From the NCBI GenBank assembly GCA_031254955.1, contig JAIRTK010000357.1, positions 1 through 7,945 on the forward strand: a stretch of 7,945 bases of DNA. The letters run 5' to 3'. This stretch comes from Opitutaceae bacterium (lineage in GTDB: Bacteria; Verrucomicrobiota; Verrucomicrobiia; Opitutales; Opitutaceae). Under the pieces are notes generated by a model. It was given only the letters and a program-made list of their open reading frames with translations. It had not been told where the DNA came from and made no database searches. Both the position numbers and the translations under genes were made by a program. Below, one piece after another: positions 7,279 through 7,945 of the stretch. Position 1 is the stretch's first letter. Each line of letters opens with the position of its first letter.

Positions 7279-7480
7279 CGCCCTCTTTCTTCTTTTCACC
7301 TCATCCCTCCTCTTTTCCGCCTCATCTTTCTTCTTTCCTCTTTATCTTTATCTTTCCTCTTCCGTTTTCCTCTTTCTCTTTCAAGCGATGCCGCCGGGGG
7401 AGAAAGAATAAAGATAAAGATGAAAGAAGAAAGATGAGGCGGAAAAGAGGAGGGATGAGGTGAAAAGAGGAAAGAGGGCG
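7279..7480. repeat. Very long hairpin element with a pyrimidine/purine-segregated stem, downstream copy
   Basis: Positions 7279-7351 pair with 7408-7480: 73 bp with 71 Watson-Crick pairs, one G-T pair (7290/7469) and one mismatch (7338/7421). A one-base bulge then allows about five more pairs. The left arm is almost all T and C, the right arm almost all A and G. The loop of about 45 nt contains the core CAAGCGATGCCGC (7382-7394) shared with the upstream element. It begins 12 nt after the GH2 stop, so it may block or end transcription or protect the mRNA 3' end, although it lacks the short GC stem plus T-run of a standard intrinsic terminator. High arm identity implies recent origin or gene conversion. 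Confidence 0.85.
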
Positions 7481-7517
7481 TGGCCTCGGTTTGAAAGGCA
7501 CGAAGAAGGGAGCTATT

Positions 7518-7658
7518 TCACTGATGTTACGCGGCGCGATGAATTTTGCAGAGCCTGACCTTGCGTCAGGCCGCGCACGCATGGGAAGCCGCGCCAGTCA
7601 TTCGCGGCCTGACGCGAGATCAGGCCCTGCGCATCTACGCAGCGCGTAACCGCAGTGA
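7518..7658. repeat. 141-bp composite palindromic element
   Basis: The outer arms 7518-7533 and 7643-7658 match at 14 of 16 positions (TCACTG, 2-nt gap, GTTACGCG). The inner arms 7548-7575 and 7603-7630 match at 25 of 28. Each inner arm also folds alone: GCCTGAC-CTTGC-GTCAGGC (7553-7571) and GGCCTGA, 7-nt loop, TCAGGCC (7606-7626). The central loop is 7576-7602. The shape suggests a small non-autonomous mobile repeat (MITE- or BIME-like); no transposase is encoded. Confidence 0.8.
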
Positions 7659-7724
7659 TAGAATGCTCCTTTGTTAACCGAGATTAACGCGGGGCAGAGT
7701 GGGCCATGTGGCAATGCGGATCGC

Positions 7725-7798
7725 GTGGCACGGGCGTCCGGCGCTCCGCGCCACCCTCCCCTCCCCCGCCTCCCCCGGTCCCTTGAGCGCGGACGCCC
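7725..7798. repeat. Stem-loop with a G-quadruplex motif in the loop
   Basis: GGGCGTCCGGCGCTC (7732-7746) pairs with GAGCGCGGACGCCC (7785-7798) over 14 bp with one bulged base. The loop has four C-runs of at least three (7754-7756, 7758-7761, 7763-7767, 7772-7776), so the minus strand carries a canonical G-quadruplex motif with loops of 1, 1 and 4 nt. A competing imperfect stem joins 7725-7736 to 7742-7754. GGCACGGGC (7727-7735) is shared with the palindrome inside gene 1. It lies about 115 bp before the next gene, so a regulatory effect is possible but unproven. Confidence 0.65.
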
Positions 7799-7872
7799 AA
7801 GCCACTCAAGCCCACAAGCCATCCAACCCTCCGTTTGATAAAAATTTTTTGATGCATCCTGCGCCACGCATG

Positions 7873-7881
7873 TGTCATAAT
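7873..7881 (+). promoter_or_regulatory. Candidate extended -10 promoter of the next gene
   Basis: TGTCATAAT combines an upstream TG with CATAAT (5 of 6 to the -10 consensus). The best -35-like hexamer, TTGATG (7849-7854), sits 21 nt away, which is too far, so it would rely on the extended -10. Transcription would start near 7888, only about 4 nt before the ATG at 7892, so a leaderless or nearly leaderless mRNA is possible. Confidence 0.4.
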
Positions 7882-7891
7882 GCGCGCAATC

Positions 7892-7945
7892 ATGAACACC
7901 ACACTCCTTGCCTTTGCCTTCCTCCCCAACTGGGCCATCTGGACG
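7892..7945 (+). CDS. 5' end of an unrecognised gene (partial), hydrophobic N-terminus
   Basis: ATG at 7892 opens a frame that runs off the window: MNTTLLAFAFLPNWAIWT, 18 residues. The stretch is hydrophobic and could be the start of a membrane protein or a signal segment, but it is too short to assign a family. Support comes from the -10-like box just upstream and the absence of a stop. There is no Shine-Dalgarno sequence, which agrees with a nearly leaderless start. The true gene could also begin further downstream. Confidence 0.45.
   Translation, partial: MNTTLLAFAFLPNWAIWT

Larger units (their letters stand above)
7267..7891. other. Non-coding, repeat-dense region downstream of the operon
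   Basis: There is no credible gene in these 625 bases. Short frames crossing 7067-7582 on either strand translate the T/C or G/A tracts of a hairpin into Ser/Phe/Leu- or Arg/Lys-rich strings, and those near 7600-7940 on the minus strand lack family-like sequence. The region holds, in order, a 73-bp-stem hairpin, a 141-bp composite palindrome, and a third stem with a C-rich loop, followed by the likely promoter of the next gene. Confidence 0.75.

Noticed and set aside
7077..7463. Plus-strand frame running into the hairpin
   Set aside because: It translates the tail of the GH2 gene in the wrong frame and then the pyrimidine-rich arm of the repeat.

Overview
The window holds two complete, tightly linked plus-strand genes, the first 18 codons of a third, and unusually dense palindromic repeat DNA around and inside the genes. 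The high GC content, the strong third-position GC that opens long antisense reading frames, a DUF5107/TPR protein paired with an exported glycoside hydrolase family 2 (GH2) protein, and the CACGGGC-type palindromes together suggest a Verrucomicrobiota bacterium, probably of the Opitutaceae. That assignment is inference from protein and repeat style. No rRNA, tRNA or CRISPR array is visible.

Layout. Positions 1-532 are non-coding: a 13-bp tandem repeat, a cluster of three small hairpins (104-175), a purine-rich repeat element (about 264-390) and a candidate promoter/operator just before gene 1. Positions 533-3934 encode a large cytoplasmic-type DUF5107 plus TPR protein. Its stop codon overlaps the ATG of the GH2 gene (3931-7266) in an ATGA junction, so the two form a translationally coupled operon. 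The 625-base stretch that follows (7267-7891) has no credible gene. It contains a nearly perfect 73-bp-stem hairpin directly after the GH2 stop, a 141-bp composite palindrome, and a hairpin whose loop carries a G-quadruplex motif on the minus strand. A third gene starts at 7892 and runs off the window.

How the genes may work together. The GH2 protein has an apparent signal peptide, a beta-sandwich sugar-binding domain, a TIM barrel with both expected catalytic glutamates, and a C-terminal domain found in its large relatives. It probably cleaves a glycan or glycoside outside the cytoplasm. The DUF5107/TPR partner has no signal peptide and no proven reaction; DUF5107 proteins often occur in carbohydrate-use loci, so it may act on or sense the sugar products. 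The substrate cannot be read from the sequence.

The most striking observation is that palindromic elements appear to have been inserted in frame into both genes. The clearest lies at 2650-2748 in gene 1. It has perfect 24-nt inverted arms that are each palindromic themselves, it is bounded by a 7-bp direct repeat exactly 99 bp (33 codons) apart, and removing one unit restores a smooth protein sequence. This resembles the protein-inserted palindromic elements known from Rickettsia, but with Verrucomicrobia-style repeats.
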